From Micromonospora cremea (GTDB lineage: Bacteria > Actinomycetota > Actinomycetes > Mycobacteriales > Micromonosporaceae), in NCBI RefSeq assembly GCF_900143515.1, contig NZ_FSQT01000002.1, positions 4,093,501-4,157,500 on the forward strand: a stretch of DNA of 64,000 nt, read 5' to 3'. Both the position numbers and the translations under genes were made by a program. The stretch's first letter is position 1. Each line of letters starts with the position of its first letter. Of the stretch, positions 34,412-42,394 are shown piece after piece. The notes under the pieces were generated by a model. The model saw only the letters and a program-made list of their open reading frames with translations. It did no database searches and was not told the DNA's origin.

Positions 34412-34514
34412 GAGTCGATCTTTCGTCGGTTGAGAAAAGCCTGGTGGCGAGCGTAGAACAACCGCTCCTGCTACGCGGGCGCGACGCGCCGCAGATCGTC
34501 TGTTCGCCAACTCA

Positions 34515-34597
34515 TGTTGCAGCCAACACATTGGTCCGGATCCGGAATGTGCGGGCGGGCAAATAAGTTGTGGATCAACAGAAAGTTGGCGACCAAC
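34515..34597. promoter_or_regulatory. Cluster of GTTG...CAAC palindromes
   Basis: TGTTG-CAGC-CAACA (34515-34528), GTTG-TGGAT-CAAC (34567-34579) and GTTGG-CGA-CCAAC (34585-34597) lie between the SnoaL-like gene and the LLM-FAD fusion. A related dyad, GTTGT-TCCG-ACAAC, precedes the MarR gene at 37513-37526. Likely MarR operators controlling the divergent pair. Confidence 0.5.
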
Positions 34598-34622
34598 GAG
34601 AAGCAGATTGGTGGGTACGGCA

Positions 34623-36929
34623 ATGCCCGATTACGGACATGACCTCCTGTTCGGGACGTTCCTTGCGCCAAGCGTGCACGACCCGGACCGGGTTGTGGCG
34701 TTGGCTGAGCTGACCGAGGCGACGGGGCTGGACCTCGCCACCTTTCAGGACCATCCCTACAACGCCGAGTACCTCGACACCTGGACTCTGCTGAGCTGGG
34801 TGGCCGCCCGTACCGAGCGGCTACGGATCTCGGGGAACGTCCTGAGCCTGCCGCTGCGCCCGCCGGCCGTCCTGGCCCGGGCCGCGGCGAGCCTGGACCG
34901 GCTGTCGCACGGCCGGTTCGAACTCGGCCTTGGCGCCGGCGCCTTCTGGGACGGGGTCGAGGGGATGGGCGCGCGTCGGCTGACCGCCGGGCAGGGCGTC
35001 GACGCGCTGCGCGAGGCGATGGACGTCCTGCGCGGCGTCTGGGACGACAGCGCCGCCGGGCCGCTCCAGCGCGAGGGAAAGTACTACCCGATTCCGGGCA
35101 TGCGGCGCGGCCCGGCACCGGAACACGACATCAAAATCTGGCTCGGCGCCTACCAGCCTCGGATGCTGGCGTTGACCGGTCAGAAGGCCGACGGATGGTT
35201 GCCGACGCAGGAGTACCTCCGGTCGCCGGACCGGGCCACCGCCAACCGACTCATCGACGAGGCGGCGGTGGCGGCCGGACGCGACCCGCGACAGATCCGC
35301 CGGCTGCTCAACGTGTTCACGGTCGACGTGTCGTCGCGTAGTCGCGGCTTCCTCCAGGGGCCGGCCGAGCAGTGGGTCGACCAGCTCCTCCCGCTGGTCC
35401 TCGACGAGGGGTTCAGCACCTTCCTCATCGGCCGCGACGATCCACGCCTCATCCAGGTCTTCGGGCAGGAGATCGCCCCCGCGCTGCGGGAGGCCGTTGC
35501 CAAGGCGCGCTCGGGAAGCGCGACCACGACCGGCCGGGTCCGGTCGAGCGTCGCCCTGGCCAAGCGCCAGCCCGGCGTCGACTACGACGCCCTGCCCGCG
35601 TCGCTGGCCACCAGGGCCGTCGAGCCCGGCGACCCGGAGTACGAGCGGGTGCGCCACAGCCACAGCTGGCAGGGCTCACCGGCCCTGGTGATCCGCCCCC
35701 GGGACGCCGCCGAGGTGATCGACGCCGTGACCTACGCGCGGACGCAGCAGCTTCCGCTCGCCGTACGCAGCGGTGGGCACGGCATCAGCGGCCGGTCGAC
35801 GAACGACGGTGGGGTCGTCATCGACATGTCCACGATGGACAAGGTCGAGGTGCTCGACCGGTCCACCCGCCGGATCCGCCTCGAGCCGGGAGCCCGCTGG
35901 GGACACGTCGCCCAGGCGCTCGCCCCGTACGGGCTGGCGATGAGCTCGGGGGACTACGGCGACGTGGGCGTCGGTGGCCTCGCCACCGCCGCCGGCGTCG
36001 GATACCTGGTGCGCAAGTACGGCCTGACCATCGACCACATCGTCGCCGCCGAGATCGTCACCGCGGACGGCAGCCTGCTGCGGGTGGACGCACATCATCA
36101 CCCCGACCTGTTCTGGGCTATCCGCGGTGCGGGCGGCAACTTCGGGGTCGTCACCGCCCTCGAACTGGAGGCGTACGAGGTCGACAAGGTCGTGTTCGCC
36201 CGGCTCGTGGTCGACGCGAGCGACACCGCCGACCTGCTAGGTCGTTGGGGGCGGCTCGTCGAGGACGCGCCGCGGGAGTTGACCAGCTTCCTCTCGCTGT
36301 TCCCCGCACGCCGAGGCGACCCACCGATGGCCCAGGTCACCCTGGTGTACGCCGGAGACGACATCGAAGCGGCGCAGTCCGCCCTGAGCCCGTTCCTGGA
36401 GATCGGGCCCATCCTCGATCAGCAGGCCCAGCTCGCGCCGTATCCGGCGCTCGTCGCGCCGCCCGGCAACCAGCATCGGGGCCAGGGACTGTCGGACAGC
36501 CACAGCGGCCTGCTGCACCACATCACGCCGCAGGCCGCGGAGGTCATGGCGACGATGATCCGCTCCGGTGACGTGATGGTCATGCAGTTCCGTTCCGTCG
36601 GGGGAGCGGTCAACGACATCGCCGGCGAAGCCACCGCGTACGCGCACCGGGATCAGAACTTCTCCGTGCTCGCCGCCACCGTCCCGGACCGCAGGCTCCG
36701 GCTCGACAAGCTCTGGGCCGATCTGTACGAGCACCTCGACGGCATGTACCTCAGCTTCGAATCCGACACCAGCCCGGAGCGGCTCCTGGACGCCTTCCCC
36801 GAGCCCACCCTCAGTCGGCTGCGCGCCGTCAAGGCGGCGTACGACCCGGACAACGTCTTCAACCGCAACTTCCCCATCCCGCCGGCGCTTGCCGAGCAGG
36901 CCGGAGAGGGGACCGACGATGGCGCCTGA
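34623..36929 (+). CDS. Fusion: LLM flavin/F420-dependent oxidoreductase + FAD-linked (BBE-like) oxidase
   Basis: 768 residues. Residues ~1-300 are an LLM TIM barrel (FGTFLAPSVHDPDRVVALAE, TERLRISGNVLSLPLRPPAV, HGRFELGLGAGAFWDG, IKIWLGAYQPRMLAL). Residues ~335-768 are a PCMH-type FAD oxidase: WQGSPALVIRPRDAAEVIDA, covalent-FAD His ~386 in RSGGHGISG, GVGGLATAAGVGYLVRKYGL, GAGGNFGVVTALEL, and the BBE-like end PDNVFNRNFPIPP. The usual second anchor Cys is replaced (SGDYGDVGVGG), so attachment would be by His alone. Two flavin enzymes in one chain suggest sequential oxidations of one substrate, which is unknown. ATG 34623 is favoured over GTG 34611. Confidence 0.85.
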   Translation: MPDYGHDLLFGTFLAPSVHDPDRVVALAELTEATGLDLATFQDHPYNAEYLDTWTLLSWVAARTERLRISGNVLSLPLRPPAVLARAAASLDRLSHGRFELGLGAGAFWDGVEGMGARRLTAGQGVDALREAMDVLRGVWDDSAAGPLQREGKYYPIPGMRRGPAPEHDIKIWLGAYQPRMLALTGQKADGWLPTQEYLRSPDRATANRLIDEAAVAAGRDPRQIRRLLNVFTVDVSSRSRGFLQGPAEQWVDQLLPLVLDEGFSTFLIGRDDPRLIQVFGQEIAPALREAVAKARSGSATTTGRVRSSVALAKRQPGVDYDALPASLATRAVEPGDPEYERVRHSHSWQGSPALVIRPRDAAEVIDAVTYARTQQLPLAVRSGGHGISGRSTNDGGVVIDMSTMDKVEVLDRSTRRIRLEPGARWGHVAQALAPYGLAMSSGDYGDVGVGGLATAAGVGYLVRKYGLTIDHIVAAEIVTADGSLLRVDAHHHPDLFWAIRGAGGNFGVVTALELEAYEVDKVVFARLVVDASDTADLLGRWGRLVEDAPRELTSFLSLFPARRGDPPMAQVTLVYAGDDIEAAQSALSPFLEIGPILDQQAQLAPYPALVAPPGNQHRGQGLSDSHSGLLHHITPQAAEVMATMIRSGDVMVMQFRSVGGAVNDIAGEATAYAHRDQNFSVLAATVPDRRLRLDKLWADLYEHLDGMYLSFESDTSPERLLDAFPEPTLSRLRAVKAAYDPDNVFNRNFPIPPALAEQAGEGTDDGA

Positions 36930-36946
36930 GATCGGTCGGGTCCGCG

Positions 36947-37474
36947 TCAGCGCGGGGGCTGATCCGTCGGGCTGATGACGCTGCTCACCGCGGCGCAGGG
37001 GTCGGTGCCGGGTGCGGCGGCCTGGATCGCCTCGGCGGCGCGGTCGGCGAAGTCGCGGAAGGTGGCACGCTGCTCCTCGGGCAGCCCGGCCAGCACGTGG
37101 TCCTCGGCGTGCGCGACCCGCTTCTCGGCGTCGGCGAGTGCCAGCCTCCCGCGCTCGGTGGCCACGATCCTGCGGGCACGGCGGTCGCGCGGGTCCAGTT
37201 GTCGCTCGATGAGGCCGGCGTTCTCCAGGTCGTCGATCACGTACGTCAGGACACTGCGGTCGATCACGAGCCGGGAGGCCAGGGCCGCCTGTGTCGGCAC
37301 CTCTTCGTGGACGACCACGGCCAGGATGTGGTAGCCGCGGCTGCCGTGGGGCAGGTCCTTCAGCGCCTCCTCGACGTACTCGTGCCAGCGACGCAGCACC
37401 ATGCCCAGAGACCACCCGAAGTTCGAACCGCGCTGGCGGTCAGCTGGCAGCTCGCACGGGTCGATGTCGGACAT
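36947..37474 (-). CDS. MarR family transcriptional regulator
   Basis: 175 residues. MarR fold: GMVLRRWHEYVEEALKDLPH, GYHILAVVVHEEVPTQAALA, SRLVIDRSVLTYVIDDLENA, GLIERQLDPRDRRARRIVAT, ERGRLALADAEKRVAHAEDH. It appears leaderless: -10 TAGGCT (37481-37486) sits 6 nt before ATG 37474 and no ribosome site is seen. The dyad GTTGT-TCCG-ACAAC at 37513-37526 just upstream resembles those before the LLM-FAD fusion, so it probably represses itself, the fusion and the SnoaL-like gene. It converges on the fusion gene 17 bp away. Confidence 0.88.
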   Translation of the reverse strand: MSDIDPCELPADRQRGSNFGWSLGMVLRRWHEYVEEALKDLPHGSRGYHILAVVVHEEVPTQAALASRLVIDRSVLTYVIDDLENAGLIERQLDPRDRRARRIVATERGRLALADAEKRVAHAEDHVLAGLPEEQRATFRDFADRAAEAIQAAAPGTDPCAAVSSVISPTDQPPR

Positions 37475-37512
37475 GTACCCAGCCTAGCAGCGGTGTGTTG
37501 ATCGCTCTATCT

Positions 37513-37526
37513 GTTGTTCCGACAAC
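37513..37526. promoter_or_regulatory. Predicted operator of the MarR gene
   Basis: GTTGT-TCCG-ACAAC, a perfect 5-bp dyad 39 bp upstream of the MarR start. It shares the GTTG/CAAC arms with the sites at 34515-34597. Confidence 0.45.
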
Positions 37527-37558
37527 CATTTGCTGGGCATGCTTCAGGCGGCAACGGG

Positions 37559-38392
37559 TCAGCGCAGTCCGGCGAAGAGGTCGTCCTCGGGTACCGGTGC
37601 GCCGGTCGTGTCACGGACCCGGACGTAGGTCTCCATGCCCATCAGCTCGGTGAACCGCTCCCTGCCCAGTTGCAGGAAGAAGATGGTCTCGCTCTGACTG
37701 GCATGCGCGGCCAACGCGTCGAACTTCTGCTCGCCGTAGCTCCTGGTGTCCACCCAGGTGGTGATCTCGTCGTCGGGCAGGCCGAGCTCCGGCTCCGGTG
37801 CGCCCGACGACGCGTCCGGCTCGGCCCACTCGACGCCGAGCTCCTGCATGACCCGGCCGAACTCCGCGAAAGCCGTACGAGGCACCGTGGTCCAGTACAC
37901 CTTCGCGGGGACGTCCGTCTTCGCGACAGCGGCCATGGTGATGCGGTGGGCCTGGATGTGGTCCGGGTGGCCGTAGAAGCCGTTCTCGTCGTAGGTGACG
38001 ACGACGTCCGGCCGGTACTGGCGGATCAACTCCGCCAGCCGGTCCGCGGCCTCGTCGACCGGCGTGGTCCAGAACGCGCCGGGCAGGTCGTTCGTCGCCC
38101 AGCCCATCATCCCGGAATCGGCATAGCCGAGCGTCTCCAGGTGGGTCACCTTCAACGCCGCGCAGCTGACCTCCAACTCGGCCTGGCGCAGCGCCACGAC
38201 CGCAGCCGGGTCGTGCGCCGGGTCGCCGGGCTTGACGCCGCCGGGGCCGTCGCCACATCGCCCGTCGGTGCAGGTCACGAGCACGGTCGTGATCCCCTCC
38301 GCCGCGTAGCGCGCAAGGACACCACCGGTGCTCGTCGCCTCGTCGTCGGGGTGCGCGTGCACCGCCATCAAGGTCAGAGATCGCTCAGCCAT
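37559..38392 (-). CDS. PIG-L family deacetylase / mycothiol conjugate amidase-like
   Basis: 277 residues. The zinc motif AHPDDEA (His14, Asp17) near the N-terminus and GFYGHPDHIQAH (~residue 145) are the PIG-L/MshB/Mca signatures. ARYAAEGITTVLVTCTDGR matches the Mca/MshB branch, which deacetylates GlcNAc-inositol in mycothiol synthesis or cleaves mycothiol S-conjugates during detoxification. Length and the C-terminal Gln/Glu-rich block fit Mca-like proteins, but assignment within the family is uncertain. Cytosolic. Confidence 0.85.
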   Translation of the reverse strand: MAERSLTLMAVHAHPDDEATSTGGVLARYAAEGITTVLVTCTDGRCGDGPGGVKPGDPAHDPAAVVALRQAELEVSCAALKVTHLETLGYADSGMMGWATNDLPGAFWTTPVDEAADRLAELIRQYRPDVVVTYDENGFYGHPDHIQAHRITMAAVAKTDVPAKVYWTTVPRTAFAEFGRVMQELGVEWAEPDASSGAPEPELGLPDDEITTWVDTRSYGEQKFDALAAHASQSETIFFLQLGRERFTELMGMETYVRVRDTTGAPVPEDDLFAGLR

Positions 38393-38615
38393 GCCATCAC
38401 CCTACGAGGGTCGCCGCGACCGCCTGCGCCTGCACACGTAAGTCGGGCTTTCCGTGGATACGTGCGGCGGCGCATCCTACCCACTCAGTCGTCGGCCACC
38501 CCGACCTTGCGGAACCCGCCATCGTGGCCGTCGCGCGGCCCTACGATTCGTGCTTGTCCGGCACCCCCGAAGCGTAGTTCTACATCGATGAGACGCGATG
38601 GAAGGGGCCAGTGCG

Positions 38616-39509
38616 ATGGCTGTGTTGGACGACGTGCGACAGATCGACGCCGGTGTCCTGAACATCGGATACGTCGATGCCGGTCCGGCGGACGGCGCCG
38701 CCGTGATTCTCCTGCACGGCTGGCCGTACGACATCCACAGCTTCGTCGACGTCGTGCCCCTGCTGACTGACGCCGGCTGCCGGGTCATCGTGCCGTACGT
38801 CCGCGGCTACGGCACGACCCGATTCCAGTCCGATGAGTCCATCCGCAACGGCCAGCCGTCGGCCATGGCCGTCGACGTGGTCGAGCTGATGGGCGCCCTC
38901 GACATCGATACCGCGAAGCTGGCCGGGTTCGACTGGGGTGCGCGTACGGCCGACATCGTGGCCGCGCTGTGGCCCGAGCGCTGTCGCGGTCTGGTGTCGG
39001 TGAGCGGCTACCTGATCGACAGCCAGGAGTCGGGGAGACATCCGTTGCCCCCGAAGGCCGAAATCGCCTGGTGGTACCAGTTCTACTTCGCCACCGACCG
39101 CGGCCGGGAAGGGTACGACAAGAACCGGTACGACTTCGCCAGGCTGATCTGGCGCACGGCCTCCCCGCAGTGGGCGTTCGACGACGCGACGTTCGGCCGC
39201 AGCGCGGCCGCGTTGGACAACCCCGATCACGTCGACATCGTGATCCACAACTACCGGTGGCGGCTCGGCCTCGCCGCGGGCGAGCCACAGTACGCCGAGT
39301 TGGAGGCGCGACTGGCGGAGAAGCCGAAGATCAGGGTGCCCGCCATCACCCTCGAAGGCGATGCCAATGGCGCGCCGCACCTGGAGCCGAGCGTCTACGG
39401 CAAGCAGTTCGCCGGGCGGTACGAACACCGGACCATCGGCGGGGGTGTCGGGCACAACCTGCCGCAGGAGGCCCCTCGGGCGTTCGCCGACGCGGTGTTG
39501 CAGGTCTGA
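38616..39509 (+). CDS. Alpha/beta hydrolase (epoxide hydrolase/dehalogenase-like)
   Basis: 297 residues from ATG 38616, with GAAGGGG 8 nt upstream; ATG 38598 is a weaker alternative. HGWPYDIHSF supplies the oxyanion-hole HG. The nucleophile elbow is GFDWGARTADIVA, with Asp as nucleophile, as in epoxide hydrolases and haloalkane dehalogenases rather than esterases. The catalytic His is in GGGVGHNLPQEAP. WWYQFYFATDRG lies in the lid. It acts by an alkyl-enzyme intermediate; the substrate is not known. Confidence 0.88.
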   Translation: MAVLDDVRQIDAGVLNIGYVDAGPADGAAVILLHGWPYDIHSFVDVVPLLTDAGCRVIVPYVRGYGTTRFQSDESIRNGQPSAMAVDVVELMGALDIDTAKLAGFDWGARTADIVAALWPERCRGLVSVSGYLIDSQESGRHPLPPKAEIAWWYQFYFATDRGREGYDKNRYDFARLIWRTASPQWAFDDATFGRSAAALDNPDHVDIVIHNYRWRLGLAAGEPQYAELEARLAEKPKIRVPAITLEGDANGAPHLEPSVYGKQFAGRYEHRTIGGGVGHNLPQEAPRAFADAVLQV

Positions 39510-39536
39510 ACTCGTCGCTGGTGCGAACGGACCTCG

Positions 39537-40190
39537 TCATCGTTGCCGCGAGCGCTGTCCGGGGGTGTCGTGTCCCGATGGCTCCGGGCCTTCGACGCGG
39601 GTGGGGTTGCCGCGTACGAGCTCGTCGTGGACGCGCCAGCGGGCGGTGGTGACGGCGCGACGGGCCGCCTCGTCGCCGCGCTCGATGCGCTGCCGCAGCA
39701 GGCGCAGGGCGATGCGCCGGTTGAGGCTGAACTGCCGCTCGTCGTCCACCACGACCACGATGCCCGAGGGGCGGTGCGTCGCCCGTACCGCCGTGCTCGC
39801 CTTGTTTCGGTGCTGCCCTCCGGGCCCGCCGGTACGGCAGGCGAGGATGTCGACATCCGCCTCCGCGAACGCCGTGGGCGGGGTGTCGAGCTGGGGCTGT
39901 TGCGCGATCACGTACCAGTTCTTTCGGCCGGCGCTCGCCCGGTAGGGACTGGGCGCCTGCCAGCACAGGGTTCCGGTCCACGAGGAGGTGAACGCCTCGG
40001 CTGCGGCTCCGGAGACCTGGATCAGGACCGATCGGTAGGTGCCCGGCCGGTCGCCGGGTACGGCCCGGACCCTCCGGACCGTCAGGCCCTGCCGGGTGGC
40101 CTCGCCCTCCAAGCGGCGCAGCAGGTGGGCCAGCGCCCAGGCACACTCCTGCGGGCCACGCCCGGCCGACAACAACAGGTGGACGCTCAC
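39537..40190 (-). CDS. prfH: PrfH-type peptide chain release factor homologue
   Basis: 217 residues from GTG 40190, overlapping rtcB by 4 nt (GTGA). The GGQ peptidyl-tRNA hydrolysis motif is in CRTGGPGGQHRNK (~120-130), followed by the basic SLNRRIALRLLRQRI helix. The N-terminal ~100 residues replace the stop-codon-reading domain of RF1/RF2 with sequence typical of PrfH (LLSAGRGPQECAWALAHLLR, NWYVIAQQPQ). Known PrfH proteins release peptide from ribosomes damaged in the 16S decoding centre, after which the partner RtcB religates the RNA. Confidence 0.9.
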   Translation of the reverse strand: MSVHLLLSAGRGPQECAWALAHLLRRLEGEATRQGLTVRRVRAVPGDRPGTYRSVLIQVSGAAAEAFTSSWTGTLCWQAPSPYRASAGRKNWYVIAQQPQLDTPPTAFAEADVDILACRTGGPGGQHRNKASTAVRATHRPSGIVVVVDDERQFSLNRRIALRLLRQRIERGDEAARRAVTTARWRVHDELVRGNPTRVEGPEPSGHDTPGQRSRQR

Positions 40191-41374
40191 ACCCGGCCTC
40201 GCTTGCGGCGCTGGTCACGGCGGTCCGGTCGGTGCGTCGGCCCCAGATCCGGCGTCTTGTACGTGACCAGGGGAGTGGTGGTGGCCACCGGCGTGGCCAG
40301 GTGGTGGTCGACGAGGTCCGCGATCACCTGTTCGATGCGCTTGTACGCCGTGGGCGCCTCCTCGAAGAGCAGCTGACGATCGCCGCACACCACCAGCGAC
40401 CCCACCGCAGTGCGGCGCAGCTCGTCGACGGTGTGCTTGGCCCGGCCCCGGCGCAGGGCGTCGGCGCGCGACATCTTGCGGCCCGCGCCGTGCGCGACGG
40501 AGTGGTTGGCGTCCGGCCCGGCGTGGGCGGCCACGAGGTAGGACGAGGTGCCCCGGGTACCGGCGATGAGCACGTCGCGGCCGTCGCCCGGTGCCGCCCC
40601 CTTGCGGTGCAGGTAGACCCCGTCGTGAACCTCGACCAGATTGTGGCACTGATCGACGAACGGTTCGCTGGGCTCGGCCCCCAGGGCGTACGCGACCCGG
40701 GCGGCCATCAACCGTCGGTTGAGCGATCCCCAGCGCACCGCGTCGTCATGCATCGCCAGGTAGGCGGCCGGATCGGAGACGGGGCCCGCGCCATGGACCT
40801 CGGTGTGCGCTCGCAGGATCCGCTCGCCCAGGCCCCGCGAACCACTGTGGACGATGAGCACGAGGTCGCCGGCGTCGAGCCCGAGGCGGGCCGCGTGACC
40901 GGAGTCGCAGACGGTGTCGACGCGCGCGAGTTCGACGAAGTGGTTGCCCCGGCCGACCGTTCCGAGGCCCTCCAGGTGGCCGGCCGGAATCTCGCAGTGC
41001 ACGACGGCCCAGGCGGGGTCGTTGGCGTCCCGCTCGGGATCCAGCGCACGGTCGAGGTCGGGGAACCGCGCGGCGAGCCGCTCGGGTACGACGCGCTTGA
41101 GCCGGATGGGGAACACGGCGATGCCGCACCCGATGTCGGAGCCCACCAGGAACGGATACAACACGGTCGACGCCATGGCAGCGCCGATGGGTGCACCCTT
41201 GCCCGGGTGCAGGTCCGGCATGGCGGCAACGTGGATCATGCCGTCGAGGGCGGCCACCTGCTGGCACTGGTCGAGGGCATCGGACTCGATCCAGCTCGCG
41301 GGGGAGGCGAACACCGAGACGGTCGCCGGGGTGGACGGGGGCAGGGACTCCCGACGGGAGTGGGGCTGGGACAA
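40187..41374 (-). CDS. rtcB: RtcB-type RNA ligase (PrfH-associated, RtcB2)
   Basis: 395 residues from TTG 41374; an in-frame stop lies just upstream, so this is the first usable start. RtcB metal and nucleotide motifs are present: MPDLHPGKGAPIG, GSDIGCGIAVF (Asp80, Cys83), GRGNHFVELARVD (His145), IVHSGSRGLGERI (His176), and the GMP-accepting His ~295 in SVAHGAGRKMSR. It joins 2',3'-cyclic phosphate to 5'-OH RNA ends using GTP and Mn2+. Coupled to prfH, it is expected to repair cleaved 16S rRNA. Expression control is not readable in the 220-bp upstream gap. Confidence 0.93.
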   Translation of the reverse strand: MSQPHSRRESLPPSTPATVSVFASPASWIESDALDQCQQVAALDGMIHVAAMPDLHPGKGAPIGAAMASTVLYPFLVGSDIGCGIAVFPIRLKRVVPERLAARFPDLDRALDPERDANDPAWAVVHCEIPAGHLEGLGTVGRGNHFVELARVDTVCDSGHAARLGLDAGDLVLIVHSGSRGLGERILRAHTEVHGAGPVSDPAAYLAMHDDAVRWGSLNRRLMAARVAYALGAEPSEPFVDQCHNLVEVHDGVYLHRKGAAPGDGRDVLIAGTRGTSSYLVAAHAGPDANHSVAHGAGRKMSRADALRRGRAKHTVDELRRTAVGSLVVCGDRQLLFEEAPTAYKRIEQVIADLVDHHLATPVATTTPLVTYKTPDLGPTHRPDRRDQRRKRGRV

Positions 41375-41595
41375 GGACGCTCACTTCTCACGAAAACGCA
41401 GGGACGGACGGCAGCACGGCACCGGGGTGGCGTCGCCGGTGGCGCGGAGCGGGTTTGAAATCCGTCAGTACGTCATGGACACCACTCTGGCGGCGTCCGC
41501 CGCGCCCAGCAAGCGAGTTTCGTTCGTCGCGTATGCAGCCGGAGATGGATCACCGAACGGCGGCAGCGGGGACAGCCGACCGGAGGCCGTTCCCT

Positions 41596-42276
41596 CTACT
41601 GGGCGGGCGGCGTCGGCCTGATCGCGCGTCCCACCACGCAGGGCGAGGACGGGCTGTTGCTGCCGGCCGGGAACCGGAACCGGTGCAGCTCCTCGATGAC
41701 GAACCCGGCGGCACTGATGGCGGCGGTGGTGTCGCGGCCGGTGTGGCAGCCGGCGAACAGCTTCGGCCACAGCGTCGCGTCGAACAGCCGTTGGGCCCGA
41801 CGCAGACCGCCATTGCCCTCGACGGCGACGTGCTCGAAGAACCGCAGCTGACCGCCGGGGCGAAGCACCCGGTCGATCTCGGCGAGTGCGGCCGCCTGAT
41901 CGGGGACGGTGCACAGCACCAACGCGACCACGGCCGCGTCGAACTCGCCATCCCCCGCCGGTAGTGCCTCGGCCAGACCGTCGACGACCGTCACGGGCAC
42001 CGGCGCCGTCTGCGCGGCCCGGATGGCTGCGGCGCGCAGACGTCGTTCCGGCTCGACCGCGACGACCTCGGTGACCGCGGGTGGGTAGTGGGGGAACATG
42101 CGGCCATTGCCGGCGCCGATCTCGATCACCCGGCCGGACAGGCCGGCGACGAGACTCCGCCGGTACTCGGCGGTGCCGGCGCGGTCCATCGCCACGCTGA
42201 GCCGCTCATAGACCCGGGCGAAGACCGGGTGGGACACCGTGGCCACGTCGACCTCCAGATGCGATGGCGTCCCCAT
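41596..42276 (-). CDS. Class I SAM-dependent methyltransferase
   Basis: 226 residues from ATG 42276 (MGTPSHLEVDVATVSHPVFA). SAM-binding motif I is GRVIEIGAGNGRMFPHYP, the acidic loop is VVAVEPERRL, then DAAVVALVLCTVPDQAAALA and RVLRPGGQLRFFEHV. This is the UbiE/Methyltransf_11 pattern common for small-molecule or lipid acceptors; the acceptor is not identifiable. It lies 221 bp upstream of rtcB on the same strand, and the tail-proximal XRE gene ends 118 bp before it. Confidence 0.88.
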   Translation of the reverse strand: MGTPSHLEVDVATVSHPVFARVYERLSVAMDRAGTAEYRRSLVAGLSGRVIEIGAGNGRMFPHYPPAVTEVVAVEPERRLRAAAIRAAQTAPVPVTVVDGLAEALPAGDGEFDAAVVALVLCTVPDQAAALAEIDRVLRPGGQLRFFEHVAVEGNGGLRRAQRLFDATLWPKLFAGCHTGRDTTAAISAAGFVIEELHRFRFPAGSNSPSSPCVVGRAIRPTPPAQ

Positions 42277-42394
42277 CGTGCATGACGTACACAACCAATG
42301 TGTTGGCAGACTGGCGCCGCCACAGCCGTTGCCAGCGTTCTCGTGCCTCCGGACTGCGCGCTGGTGTAGATACCGCACTGTGACAGTGGACTGG

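Noticed and set aside
34082..38392. Part of a larger natural-product gene cluster around the LLM-FAD fusion
   Set aside because: No polyketide, peptide synthetase, terpene or RiPP core gene is visible on either side, so only a small local module is supported.
40232..41458. Plus-strand open frame of ~408 codons opposite rtcB
   Set aside because: rtcB on the minus strand has all catalytic motifs; the antisense frame has none.
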